Of a stretch of 64,000 bases of DNA, positions 11,524-23,209 are shown piece after piece. A program made the translations under genes and the position numbers. The notes under the pieces are model-generated. The model did no database searches and had not been told where the DNA came from. It was given only the letters and a program-made list of their open reading frames with translations. This stretch comes from Silene latifolia (lineage: Eukaryota; Streptophyta; Magnoliopsida; Caryophyllales; Caryophyllaceae), in NCBI RefSeq assembly GCF_048544455.1, contig NC_133526.1:8572001-8636000 (forward strand). The letters run 5' to 3'. Each line of letters begins with the position of its first letter. The stretch's first letter is position 1.

Positions 11524-12509
11524 GTCTATTTTAGTAAGATTATATCCTTTTATCTATGGAGAATTTATTCGATTCTAATATTCTCATTAGGTAAGTTGTA
11601 CGATGACAAGGTACACTCACTATACCCAAGAATTTCTCAAATAATTATTAATTATTTATTAATGTATGCCCAACACAGTTTTCCTCTACTATGGAATATT
11701 TTACCTATATATTAGTGTATATAGATTGGATTTTTACCTTAAATAAAAATTACTCTCCATTTCACTCAATTGATTATAATTGTCATTTACACAATTAATA
11801 AGGTAAAAAGCGAAAGAGGCGAGTTTGTAAGTATTAAAAAATTCAAAAGCAATTTAAAATAACGAGAAAATATAATGGTTCTTACTAATAGGAAAGCGTA
11901 AACTATTAATTGAAAATAGGGAGTAATAATCAGCTAATCACTAATCAAGTATACGTAGGGATTTAGATTGTAGTAATCTTTAATGAATTATAAACGGGTG
12001 CCAATTAAAGCTCTCAATTTTTCAAATTTTGTTTGAAAATTGATTAGATGGAGCATTGATGATTGGTGATGTAATTTATGGTTTTATAACAGACAAAAAT
12101 TTATCAGGATTTATGATTATAAAATTTAAAGCTTTGCCTAGGTCTTATATAGGCCGGATGTAGATCAAAATATTCAAACAGTCGATCAAAATATTCGACG
12201 GTTTTACTTTTGACGATCATAAGCTTATAATCTTTACAGTCCATTTCCTATTTACCTTCCCATTTATTCCTTGTGAAATATCAAACTTGTGACGGAATAG
12301 TCATCACATGAGAATTTATGCAAAATATTATTCCGTATTACATAGTGTTAGTCCGCGAGACTGCTAGTAAGGTCAAATAGTCAAACTTCTTTGATTGGAA
12401 CATGGGTGTAGTGAATTACATATATTTTCCAATTTCTAGGTAATTTCTTGTGATTTAGGGTACACATAATTCACAACAATTCATGAATTTTATTTTATTT
12501 TAATTATTT
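11524..12509. other. AT-rich spacer
   Basis: No gene, repeat or element boundary was recognised. Confidence 0.4.
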
Positions 12510-12512
12510 TAA

Positions 12513-12886
12513 GAGGTGTTTTGTTCACGCGTGGGTATGGATTTGGAATCGGGAATCATACCTGGGTGGTATGGGATTAAAAATCAATCAAAGCTAAAAA
12601 ATCAATTTTGGGGGTATGGGATTAAAAATCAATCAAAGCTAAAAAATCTTTAAAATACAATATTTTTAATAATAATTTTTATACTATTAAATCATGTAGA
12701 GAATTTAATCAAATAAATATATAAAAAGTTTTTTTTACAATTATTTTTATCACTTTTTAATATTTCTAATTTGATACCATGGGTATCAATCTCATACCCA
12801 CCCATTTTCTTGGGTATGAGAAACCCATACCTGAAATCTTCATTTTTGTCAAACAAAAACATATATTTGGTGAACCAAACACCCCC
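12513..12886. mobile_element. Tourist-like MITE (PIF/Harbinger type), 374 bp
   Basis: The ends GAGGTGTTTTGTTCAC and GTGAACCAAACACCCCC are imperfect inverted repeats, flanked by TAA on both sides (12510-12512 and 12887-12889). A phrase of about 35 bp containing GGTATGGGATTAAAAATC is duplicated inside near 12568 and 12612. There is no coding capacity. Confidence 0.7.
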
Positions 12887-12889
12887 TAA

Positions 12890-13837
12890 GAAAGAATATA
12901 TAAAATTGTAATTTAAAATTAATTAGTATAAAATCTGATGAATTAGAACTTTATAGAAACTCCAATACCTTCATTACCTAGTCCCCTAGGTAAATGAGAG
13001 TTCCAGTGTAATTTATTTTTCACATCCAACCAAACTACTTTCTCTCCAATTTATGTAAAGTGTATAATCATATGAAAAAACTACTTTCAAGAAATTGCAA
13101 TTCCTCTTACGAAACAAAGCACCCATAATAATAACCACAAATTTTTCAATACAACCACGGTTCAACATACAAGACGAGTATTGATATACGTAAATCGCAA
13201 ACACGAAAACTGAGTAATTGAAAAAAGAAGCATACCAGAGGGATGTACCATTGCAAAACGTTGAAGATGACCAAGAACTAGACTGCATGCATATCAGTCA
13301 ATTAATACTACGAGTAGTATGCTTAACTATATATTACTGCGTAATTCTTTACGAACAGTTGATTGATATGAAGGAAAAAAATTGCAAATAAGCAAAATTT
13401 TATAAAATCTCCTTCTGGATTTAAATAGTGATTATTGAGTAATATGTGCTACTTGATCGAAGGGAAAAAATAACTGAAAGAATTCAAAGCGCCCCACGAT
13501 GTAGCACAATTTTTAAAGCTGAATCAATGCTATGAGACGCCGCATTATTTAATACACGTACGTTAATTGCTTATATAGAGGAGTTAACATTAGGTCACGG
13601 AACTAATTGCTCTTAATTTATGGTAAATAATCATATATTTACCGTTTACCTAAGATATGGTAGTATCACTTTAGGTAACAATCCCTATCTTTTTGTTTAC
13701 AAAATAAATCTTTTATTTCGATTTATATTTATTTAGTAAGTTATTTTATAACTTTTTATTTAGAACTTAGGAAAATCAATCAATCAATACTATATATATA
13801 TTTCTAAAACCAATAAACTTTTATGTAAATAAATAAA
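12890..13837. other. AT-rich spacer
   Basis: A 91-codon minus-strand frame at 13013-13288 has no recognisable domain, and I do not call it. Nothing else is seen. Confidence 0.35.
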
Positions 13838-15094
13838 TCTATACAAATTAATTATACTATATAACTATATAGTTATATATGGTAACTGATAGCACTGTGT
13901 GATAGACCTGAACACCAGAATATGGTAACTTCCCTTAAAATAAACATCACTTATGTTATTAATTAGTATAAAGATGTTTATTATTTAACATAACAAATAT
14001 AATATAAATGTTATATTTTGGAAACTATTACTCCGTAAAAAATTAAATAAATTATGCTAGATTTCCAAAAAATATAATATTTAATAATTATTTCGATTTG
14101 ATTTAATGCATATATGTAATATATTAATATAAACATATATATATATATAACTAATATAAGTCTCTTAAAATTGCATGGCTAAATAGTAAAAGTAATTTGT
14201 TAGTAGTGGAAAGAATTGTAGTAACGATATATAGTAATATGATAGTAATCACTCATTTGCATAGTGCACGAGGCCGTACAAGTGGCAATCGGGTCACTCG
14301 GGTCGGTTACGAGTCGGGTTAAAGCGGGTCGGGACATATCGAGTTCGGTTTATGTCGGGTCAGTGACGGGTTTGGGTCCGTTCGGTTCATGTCAGATCAT
14401 CTTCGGGTCGGGTCATCAACGAGTGGCAAGTCGGGTCGGGTCATTAGCGGGTCAGGTTATTAGCATATATTTTATCTTTTATATTTATTTCTACATGGTA
14501 ATTTTATGTTTAAATAATGGGTAGGTGTACTAATTGTAGTTTTAAGTGAAAATAATTAAAATGAATGTGAATTTGGTGTTATTTAAACCATTATTAAGCT
14601 AGTTCATTATCGAGCCGAGATATCGGGTCACGGGTCGGGTCGGGTTCAGTTTGGAAAAAAAAAGGTTGTTATCGGTTATCGAATCGGGTCGCTTTCGGTT
14701 CACCCAATTTTCGGGTTGTATCGAGTCCGGTTTCGGGCAGGTCGGGTCAGCTTTTGTCAGCTCTACGCGAGATTAATGAAAGTAATAGAAGTAACAACGG
14801 GAGTAGTGAAATTATCGATGATAATGCGGCAATAGTGAAAGTAACAATAATTACTTAACAATAATTACGGCGGAAGTAGTGAAAGTAACCGTACTAATAA
14901 TGAATGTAATAAAAGTAACAATACTAACAACAAAAGAAAGTATATATGAACAATGAGCTAGCTAACCAAACGATTTAAGTAAAATATTAATTACGGGAGT
15001 AATTATTTCAATGTCATAGAAAAATATATTAATGATACGCTTATGAATTATGCAACTTTAATGCAGCCCGGGCGGAGCCGGGCACCAATACTAG
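13838..15094 (+). mobile_element. Probable non-autonomous Helitron, ~1.26 kb
   Basis: The 3' end at 15063-15094 has a GC hairpin (GCCCGGGCGGAGCCGGGC) followed by CACCAATA and terminal CTAG, next to T. This is the Helitron 3' signature (hairpin, then CTRR, inserted between A and T). The proposed 5' end at 13838, TCTATACAAATT after A, fits the usual TC start but is weaker. The interior has no Rep/helicase; the stretch 14770-14960 repeats AGTGAAAGTAACAATA-like phrases. The element contains the GGGTC-rich insert at 14277-14765. Confidence 0.6.
14277..14765. mobile_element. GGGTC-rich hAT-like MITE nested in the Helitron
   Basis: It is dominated by CGGGTCGGGTC-type repeats at both ends with an AT-rich centre. 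The right end TTGTCAGCTCTA matches the right end TTGCCAGCTCTA of the well-bounded copy at 35844-36292. The left end TACAAGTGGCAA is only partly complementary, and no target duplication survives. Confidence 0.5.
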
Positions 15095-15364
15095 TCACTC
15101 CAAATCTCAAGATAAAAAATTTGTTAGTTGTCGCTATATTATATCGTCTAGGCATATATTTTTTCTGTTCATTCAATATATATAATATAATAATTAAATT
15201 TTAAAAGACAAAGACCGAGGCATTAGGTTCGGACCAGATTCATTTAGTTCCGATCCCAAGATAAAATTCTATACTGAAAAATTTATAAAATATATACTCG
15301 CGTCGGTAGACAAACTAACGCGCACCCTGCCCTCCGCCCCTAAAGCCATACTTACGTCGTCGTC

Positions 15365-15577
15365 GGTTGATAATGACCCAAGATAAGAATTCTGTTAAGA
15401 TTCACAAGGAAGGAGAAGAACATAAACATAGTTGTATTATTGATTTGTGTTAGACTGATCAGAATACAAGTAGGATATATATATATAATAAATAACAATG
15501 CCCTAAACCCTATACGGTAGCCGGCATATCTTGTAACCTAACCCTAATGGGCCTAGCCTAATATCCTAATACCCTCC
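15365..15577 (-). mobile_element. Degraded Copia-type LTR
   Basis: On the minus strand a purine tract GTGGGAGGGTATTAGG near 15577 precedes a block running through GGTTACAAGATATGCCGG and CAATAATACAAC to about 15365. This layout is typical of the 3' end of plant Copia elements. Boundaries are approximate and no partner LTR was found. Confidence 0.4.
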
Positions 15578-16140
15578 CACAATCATAAAGGCAGTACGTA
15601 GTACAAACTTTACGATTGGAGAAATACAAGAAAAACATAAGAAAATAATTCTTCGTCAACTTCTCCATCTTCATTTCCGCGAGGTTGGCAAGATAAACGA
15701 GTATAAACTCGTCAGAAAATTTCTTCGAACAAGAACGTTAAGTTTTTCGAACTTGTCGAATATAAAATAATTTGTTAGGAACACTAATCGGACCTAAACA
15801 AATTTCAGTAAGACGTTCGTTAATTTTAAAGTTTGGAGAACGCTAAGTTTTTCAAACTCCTACTAGATCTGAACCACCATCATGGTGATTAAAATTGCGT
15901 AACTCGCCAGTAAATTTGTACCACCTTGAACGAAATTGAAGACAATAAATCAAAACCAAATTTCAAAAGGATGCAATCTCAATCTTGTAAGTGTCTAACG
16001 GAGTATTTTGGCTTGTTTATTGAAGGGTCTAAGTGTCTAACGGAGTTATGGCATGAAGGCATAAGAATGAATATGGTTTCGCGTGAAACGTTCAACCAAA
16101 CAAAATGCATTAAAAAGGATTTTTTTTTTTTGGGGGGTTA
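15578..16140. other. Probable retroelement-derived spacer
   Basis: Two phrases, AAGTTTTTCGAACTTGTCGA and a relative near 15840, recur here, but no frame codes a known domain. A 71-codon plus-strand frame at 15926-16141 is not convincing. Confidence 0.3.
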
Positions 16141-16420
16141 ATTTGTTGTGTATTATTTCATCAATAATAGATCACCTTATATAGGTGTATATCGTAGCTA
16201 GTTCGGTACAAATAGGATTGCCGAGAGATATAGTAAACTATTACATAAATATCTTTTGTTGATAGGAATTACTAACTCGACATCTATTATCTATTCCGTC
16301 TCAATAGCTAGCTAGTAGTAGTATTAGGACTCAAGTCATTTGCTTCATAGTAGGACTCAAGCCCGTCTGTGCTGGGACTCCAATCTCATGTGGGCCGTGA
16401 GCTGGGCGTATATCGTCATA
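16141..16420 (-). mobile_element. 3' LTR remnant of the Copia element
   Basis: On the minus strand the reading frame ends beside a polypurine tract (CTTGAGGGGGGGTA, near 16421-16434), followed by TGACGATATACGCCC, the probable LTR start at 16420. The LTR's far end is not defined and 16141 is an estimate. Confidence 0.45.
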
Positions 16421-17160
16421 CCCCCCCTCAAGTGGGGCGTAGAGATTTCGAATGCCCAACTTGGACAAGAGAGTTAAAAATTGAGCCTTGCCTAAGGCTT
16501 TAGTAAAAATGTCCGCCAATTGAGTAGTAGTAGGTACATAAGACGAACGAATCAAACCATTCTTGATAGCAGCGCGCACAAAATGACAATCGATCTCGAT
16601 GTTCTTAGTGCGCTCATGGAAAATCGGATTTTTAGCAATGTGAAGAGCGGATTGATTGTCACAGGAAACAACCATACCATTCGGATGATCAACGCCCAAG
16701 TCACTCAACAAGGCGCGGAGCCAAATAAGTTCACACGTGAGAGCAGCAAGGGAACGATACTCCGCTTCAGAGGAGGAGCGAGCAACAGTCGGTCGTTTCT
16801 TCGTTTTCCAAGATATAGGTGAAGAGTCGAGTTGAATAAACCAACCGGTTATAGAGCGACGAGAAGCGGGACAAGTAGCGTAGTCCGAGTCACACCAACC
16901 ATGTAGCTGCAATACATTATTTTTAGGAAGAAAGATGCCTTGACCGGGACAACCCTTGAGATAACGAACAACACGAAGGGCAGAGGCCCAATGATCAAGG
17001 CGAGGAGCGTGCATGAACTGAGATAAAATATGCACGGAATAAGTAAGGTCAGGCCGAGTAACCGCAAGGTAAATCAGGCGCCCAATAAGACGTCTATACT
17101 TCTCTGGATTGTCTAATAAAGGACTAGTAGAGAGAGCAAGCTGATGGTTCTGTTCGATCG
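16331..17160 (-). pseudogene. Copia Pol fragment: end of reverse transcriptase plus RNase H
   Basis: The frame codes the C-terminal part of a Ty1/Copia polyprotein. Order of motifs: YRRLIGRLIYLAVTRPDL and SQFMHAP (RT thumb/connection), HGWCDSDYA, SRRSITGW, SSSEAEYRSLA and SCDNQSALHIA (RNase H acidic residues), then ADIFTKAL near the end. The frame reads on through the polypurine tract into the LTR before stopping. Gag, protease, integrase and most of RT are absent because the coding region is cut at about 17160, where the TRIM begins. No catalytic RT core remains, so it cannot act alone. Confidence 0.88.
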
Positions 17161-17167
17161 GGAAGGT

Positions 17168-17720
17168 TGAGGGTTGTCCCACATTGATAAAAGAGGAGAA
17201 GAATTACCACTTTATAAGGCAAGGGCTACTCCCTCTATTGCCAATTGGTTTTAGAGTGGAACCCTCTCGGGTCTCTGTTGTGGACTCTTTCTCCTTCGTT
17301 TGGGTGCGGCCCAAGCCCGTTGTTGAATATAACATGGTATCAGAGCTCATGGCTAAAGACTTGGGTTACATGGGCCAAAGTTTGCAGTCGGACGAGCAAA
17401 GTTGCTCTGTTGAATTTGTCCGGTCTGAGTTAATACTGGGCCATGTTTGTAGCTGAACGAGCAAAGTTGCTCAGTTGAATTTGTCCAGTCTGTGTGAAAA
17501 AATGGACCTCACATGTGAGGGGGAGTGTGAAGAAACCCAAAGTCCTACATGTGAGGGTTGTCCCACATTTGATAAAAGAGGAGAAAAATTACTACTTTAT
17601 AAGGCAATGGGCTACTCCCTCTATTGTCAATTGGTTTTAGAGTGGAACCCTCTCGTACCTCTGTTGTGGACTATTTCTCCTCAATTTGGGTACGGCCCAT
17701 GCCCGTTGTTAAATTTAACA
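17168..17720 (+). mobile_element. TRIM element (two short LTRs, no genes)
   Basis: The right LTR runs from about 17528 (TGAAGAAACCCAAAG) to 17720 (TTTAACA). The left LTR, 17168-17334, matches it but lacks the first ~24 bases. Between them are a primer-binding site (TGGTATCAGAGCT at 17335), about 180 bp of interior with a ~70-bp tandem duplication (each copy contains GAGCAAAGTTGCTC), and a purine tract GTGAGGGGGAG before the right LTR. It joins the truncated Copia frame on its left, so the Copia break and loss of the LTR tip probably share one event. Confidence 0.8.
17335..17347 (+). other. tRNA-Met-type primer-binding site of the TRIM
   Basis: TGGTATCAGAGCT directly follows the LTR end AACA and matches the standard initiator-tRNA-Met primer site of plant Copia and TRIM elements. 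Confidence 0.8.
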
Positions 17721-17897
17721 AATTCCATCCTGAGGAATCCTTAAATCCGATAGTGAATTTACCTGCATGGGAAGACGGCAATAAAAAACTTCTCTATAAC
17801 GTGTATAACTTCATTGTAAGCAAGCACATATGACCTTGGAGCTAGGCCAAGGCATAGGGAACGCGTGGTCTCGTCATACTAAAAGATTATCGTCACA

Positions 17898-18230
17898 ATG
17901 CTTACGTTTGTGATAGTCACAAGTGAGACCTTCTTTTATCTTTATAATCTTAAGTTCATAGTCGAGAGCTGTAAGAACCTTATGGTCGAGCCACATTGGA
18001 AGATTAGACTAGAATACACTTATCGGGAAGCGACCAGAGCAGCTGACCTTCTTGCTAATCGAGGTGTTCAATCCAGCACACTAGTTCAGTATTTAGATTT
18101 TCCATTTAATGATCTCCGTACTATTCTTAGAGAGGATATTTTTGGGTAGTTATTTCCTGTGTAATAACTAGTAGTTAATTTTATCGGGGATTCGCCCCTC
18201 TTTCGTACCAAAAAAAATAAAAAATAAAAA
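17898..18230 (+). pseudogene. LINE 3' end with RNase H fragment
   Basis: An 83-codon frame (17898-18149) contains KFIVESCKNLM, YTYREATRAADLLANRGV and a closing REDIFG. This matches the C-terminal RNase H domain that ends ORF2 of plant L1-type LINEs. A short 3' UTR with GGGGATTCGCCCCTCTTTCG and an A-rich tail (18208-18230) follow, as expected for a 5'-truncated LINE. Where the LINE begins between 17721 and 17898 is unclear. No target duplication was identified. Confidence 0.75.
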
Positions 18231-18514
18231 ATGAACGTTTTTGTACGAAGTAAAATTTTTTCACTCTAAAAATATGATGTATTACTCCAAACCCCCCTTT
18301 TAATATAATTACATTTACATTTATTTATTTTTCTAATCTTTCAAAATTTATAAGGTATATTTTAATTTTTTAAAGACAGAACTCAAAATTATCTGATTTT
18401 ATATGCGGGGATGTAGAAAATTACCCCCATAACTTATGCATTATGTGCAAATCAACTCTTAAGTTTTTTTTGTAGTAAACTAGCCTCAAGTTCCCAAAAA
18501 TGTGCAATTAAGCA

Positions 18515-19116
18515 TGTTCCGGGTGTAATTCCAGAGCAAGTATTGTTACCACCCGTGGCTTGTTGAATGATGTCTTGAGTTGAATCCTTCTTTCCTTAAT
18601 TGTTCCTCTCGGCCTCTCCTGCAACAATGAACGAACTGAGGGCTTGGCTTTGTGCCAAGCGTACCCACTCCGACGCCCAAGTCAGTAAACTCAAATGTAT
18701 AAGTTGTATGTTACTTGGCTAAGAATATATTGTAGAGAGATAAGGAAGATTATACCAGATGAATAGTGTATTTTAGGTTAAATTGTGGATCCTTTCCTCA
18801 ATGATGGTTGAGGAGTATTTATAGACCTTCACCTTTTGTCACGTAGTGGCCAAGTGGCTAGCAGGTGGAAAGACTGACTTGCCCTCGGCCGAAGGACCTA
18901 TGGCAGGCCGGCGGGCCCCGTTGACCCGCCGCCGAGGGGTCTTGGATATGAGTTCGCGGATATGTGCCCCGGCTGGCTAGTTGTCGTGGCCGAGACCCAA
19001 GTGACTGGCCGACAGGCCTCGTCGGTGAGGCTGTCTAAGTCGTTGGCTTGCTGTGGATATCTTTGATCTTGCTCGATATGTTGACTTGGTCAGAGGGTGC
19101 AGAATATGCCCCATCA
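18515..19116 (-). mobile_element. 3' LTR of the 5.7-kb element
   Basis: On the plus strand it begins TGTTCCGGGTG and ends GCCCCATCA. It is near-identical to 23588-24189; visible differences include ATCTTGC/ACCTTGC and CCCAAGTG/CCCATGTG near the right end. Confidence 0.92.
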
Positions 19117-19423
19117 ATTTGCCCCCAGCGTAGTCTATGCCGTGGTATGGGCTCCGATGTATGCTGAGCGTATATTCTGCGCAAGTAAAAAATTTCTGCC
19201 CCGGCTTCTTTTACCTCGGTTTGGTTCTGCTTAGGCCGTACCATATCCCCCCTCCACATGGATGGGTAAAGGGCATCCGATGTGGAAAAGAAAGTGACGC
19301 TGGCCGAGACCTGGGTTGAGAGTGCCGGTTGTTTTTGATTGCCCCCGGCCGGTGCTACCTAGCCTGGTTGATCGTGTGGCCGGCGGAGAACGGATACTTA
19401 GGAACTTGTTGAGGAAGATGAAC

Positions 19424-22112
19424 TGTAACACCCCGGTTTATAAAAGAAGTCCTCGTCAAGACATTTCCTCATAAACCGGACTGTTACCATCTCGGTTTCC
19501 CGAGGTAGTGAATAACAAATTAAACTCCAAGGCAATTTATGTAAAATTTTAACTTAATTATTACAATTACTCTTTTCAACTCAAATTACAAGAATTGACA
19601 TAAATAAAAGTGAAAGTCTTCTAGATGATGATCTAGCTACTAGGTCGTCTGATCCAGTGTCTCACGCCCATCAAGCTCCCGTCCTATCTCTTAAACCTGT
19701 CAAGTTTGCTCCCCATAAAACGGTTCATCACAGGTGTTCACGAATACACAGGGTCAACCGCGAGGTTGAGTAGGGAAAACAATAAAACAATAAATATGAT
19801 ATGCATGATACTCCGCCACCTCCATCTCCATCACAACTCAATCACACACAAACCCGGAACGCCCAGCCATACCGATCCCCGGCAGACTATCAATCGACCG
19901 TCGTCGATATACAAGCTCAACAGCTTAGGTTATCCAGGGCAGGTCCTGCAGAACCCGCCTGGGCCTTATCACAACATCACATCGTATCACGATCTCATCA
20001 CCACCACACCGTTCTCCAACTCCAATGCATATGAATGCTCAAAAGAAAGTGATGCAACATAATATATATAAATGAATCAATGAACTGATGAATCATAAAA
20101 CCATGCCAGTTACCCGATGTTGTGATATCATGCTCAATACGATCAAATCAGTCAATCACCTTTCCGAATAGAAATACTCACGTAAATCAACAACCAGGAA
20201 TCAAGTCAACACGATTCAACAACGACGATAATAGGACAAGTGTATTTCCCTACCTCATAGTGCCAGCAAATCCAATTAAGCAGTTAAGCAGTCCATAAAT
20301 TAAGCAATGAATTTGATTATCGATCCTTCACGAATCCGTCACCTAAAACAATTATAATATTTATAATTATTAACTACTAAATATAGAAATCTCCCAAAGT
20401 GGAAACTTTCCCGATATAGTAACTTTCCTATTAAACAAACCCGACTCAGAATAATCAATTATGATTAATTATTATTTTATTTTAATAACTCGGAATTAAA
20501 TCAAATGATAATTAAAGGATTAAACGAATTTTACTTTTAAGAAAAACCCGCATTATCATTTGGACCACTCAACACCCGACTTGAATTATTAAGTGTCTCG
20601 GAAATAATTTATTTAAATGCCTCGGGATTTAATTTAAATAACTAATATGATAAATAAAGATTAAATGAATTATACGATTTATAAATACCCGAATCAATCC
20701 TTAAACAGCTCGAACAATCCCGACTCAAACCCGTCTTTAATCATTTACTTAACTCGGTAATTAAATTAATTAATTAAGCATGTGATAACTTAACGGCTTC
20801 TAAAGATTAAACAATGACAAAAACCCGATTCAATTACTAAAATAACCCGTCACTAATTATATTAAATAATTCGGGAATTAAATTAACTACCTTATTTAAT
20901 GACACGGGAATCACATTAATTAATTAAGAGTACGACCCATTAACAATTTATATCGATTAAACTATGAAAAACCCGATTCAAACAACTCGAATAACCCCTC
21001 ACGCACCACCGTCCCTTCACACGCTCACACACCCCTCACGCACCACCTAGACCACCACGACAAACACCAGACCTGACACCCACTCTGACCCAACCACCAG
21101 CAAACACCCCCACTAGGGTCGACCCTCGCCGGCGAGGTGAACCACGGCCGTCTTTTGGCCTGGTTCACAGCCGTGCCTCACCAAACGCCCTATTTTCACG
21201 ACTCACCACCACCGCAACAGTTACTTAATCCCTGCCACACCACCACGACCTTGCCCCCCGTCAGCCCATGAACCCAGACACCGTGGCACCACCACTTCGA
21301 CCTCCCCCGAGTCCACGGTGGTGCCACCCCAAACTTAGTCGCCTAAAACTCGCCTGAAACCGTAACCAAACTCGTTTGTCACCCCCCTGTCAAAGCCGCC
21401 CTTTTACTGTTGTTAACACCGCCTATAACCACCCTAACCACCACCACTACACTCTATCCTTACCACCCTATCCCCTCACCTTTCTAACAACCACCAGTCA
21501 AGCTTCCACAATACACGAAAACCACCCAAAAATACCCGACAGAAATTAAAAACAGAGAAGGGGATTGAACAGCTCACCTTGCCGCCACCACAACAACCAC
21601 CACGGCCGCCTAAGAACGTCGACGACCACCCTTAGCCCTTCCTTGCTACACCGTGACCACCCATGCTCCCTCTCTCTCTCTCGAAATGCGTGAAGATGGT
21701 TGATATTGGATCAGAAAAAGGAGGTAGGAGGGAGGCGTGCCATTTTATTATTATGGGTAGTGGTATTAATTAGGTAAAGTGTTAATATGGGTAGTTTTTG
21801 GAAGGTTATGGCATGCTATTTGTTTATTACGGGTAGTGCTATTAGTTAGGTATGTAGTAATAATAATCTAATAATAATATTAGAATAATAATAATATATA
21901 ATAATAAAGATATATCTTAATAGACTCACATTTTGAATTCCATATAAACCCGTCACAATTAACTTATATCGATACAACGCGGGTTAATTAAAATAACTTA
22001 CGTAATTATCGACTCAGCAATTATCCCACCTTAATTAGTAATATAAAATGTATAATAATTAATATATAATAATATCCGTTTAATTTATTATATAAAATTA
22101 CGGGGTATTACA
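19424..22112. mobile_element. Solo LTR of a large Gypsy element, 2689 bp, nested
   Basis: It starts TGTAACACCCCGG and ends CGGGGTATTACA, an LTR-style TG...CA pair, with a 5-bp target duplication TGAAC at 19419-19423 and 22113-22117. No gag, pol or second LTR is present. Long LTRs with such ends occur in Tekay/Del-type chromoviruses, so a solo LTR from recombination is the best reading. The GC-rich CACCACC-type tract at 21000-21640 and AT-rich tail are part of it. Small frames at 19706-20062 are not genes. Confidence 0.7.
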
Positions 22113-22270
22113 TGAACAGGCAGAGAGATATGAAGGGGCGTGTCGAAGAAGATTGATCGGCTGCGGAGGCAAAGGCTGCGGAGGATGCAGCGGCTTCGAA
22201 GGCCGCTGAGGAGGCTGCGGCCAAGGCGGCCCATCATCTAAGTTGTCTTCTTGCGTTTTTAACGTATTGA
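22113..22270 (+). pseudogene. Ala/Glu/Lys-rich frame, antisense to the LTR element
   Basis: Continuous with 19410-19423 before the solo LTR inserted, this stretch reads on the plus strand as acidic residues followed by an Ala-rich run such as AEAKAAEDAAASKAAEEAAA, likely a coiled coil. The host element runs on the minus strand, so the frame is antisense and lies towards its 3' LTR. Some Tat-lineage elements carry an antisense ORF there; whether this is a remnant of one is inference. Confidence 0.35.
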
Positions 22271-22732
22271 GTGCTTTTTGTTTTCACCTTCGGCCTGGCC
22301 GAGGCAGTTAGGATGTGCACCTCAATTGTACTTAAACGACTTTAAACATGTTGGCCTGTCGGTTGCTTCCTCGTTCGCGCTCGGTCTTAGCCGAGGCGTC
22401 AGATTTGCGCTTCCCAACGGTCGTTGTGAACATGTTAGCGTATCGGTCGTTGTGTCCCCTCTGCTTCCCGGCTTTGGCCGAGGGAATCGGAGTTACGGCG
22501 CGACAGCGTTCATATCTATAGACTATATTGATCGCTTCCTCGTTCACGCTCGGTCTGGCCAAGGCGTCAGATTTGCGTCTCAACTACACTCATACGTTCT
22601 TAAGCATGTTGGTCGCTTTCGCGAGTATCAACTGTTGTGGGGCACGTCGGTCGTTTCCCTCGTCACTCCCGGCTTTGGCCGAGGCAATCGAGTTTACATC
22701 CTTGTCTGCTGTTGTAAATATGTTAGCATATC

Positions 22733-23202
22733 GGCTCGTTCCCCCGTCACTCCCGGCTTTGGCCGAGGTGATCGAGGTTTTGGCTCGATTGCATTTTTCG
22801 GCTCGTTCCCCCGTCACTCCCGGCTTTGGCCGAGGTGATCGAGGTTTTGGCTCGATTGCATCTTTCGGCTCGTTCCCCCGTCACTCCCGGCTTTGGCCGA
22901 GGTGATCGAGGTTTTGGCTCGATTGCATTTTTCGGCTCGTTCCCCAGTCACTCCCGGCTTTGGCCGAGGTGATCGAGGTTTCGGCTCGATTGCCTCTTTC
23001 GGCTCGTTCTCCCGTCACTCCCCGCTTTGGCCGAGGTGATCGAGGTTTTGGCTCGATTGCATTTTTCGGCTCGTTCCCCCGCCACTCCCGGCTTTGGCCG
23101 AGGTGATCGAGGTTTTGGCTCGATTGCATTTTTCGGCTCGTTCCCCCGTCACTCCCGGCTTTGGCCGAGGTGATCGAGATTTTGGCTCGACTGCATTTAC
23201 TT
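22733..23202. repeat. Seven tandem copies of a 67-bp unit
   Basis: CACTCCCGGC recurs at 22748, 22815, 22882, 22949, 23016 (as CACTCCCCGC), 23083 and 23150, exactly 67 bp apart. The unit contains TTTGGCCGAGGTGATCGAGG and TTTTGGCTCGATTGCA. More diverged relatives continue left to about 22280. Because 67 is not a multiple of three, no frame is kept through the array; it is structural rather than coding. Confidence 0.92.
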
Positions 23203-23209
23203 TGTTCCT

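Noticed and set aside
13013-13288. 91-codon minus-strand gene
   Set aside because: No start context, domain or neighbour support; AT-rich spacer.
19424-22112. A DNA transposon with TGTAACACCCCG inverted ends
   Set aside because: TG...CA ends, 5-bp target duplication and absence of transposase fit a solo LTR better; not fully excluded.
22278-23129. Frames of 186 and 125 codons on plus and 82 on minus
   Set aside because: They lie in the 67-bp repeat region and its diverged relatives; a period not divisible by three gives shifting peptides.
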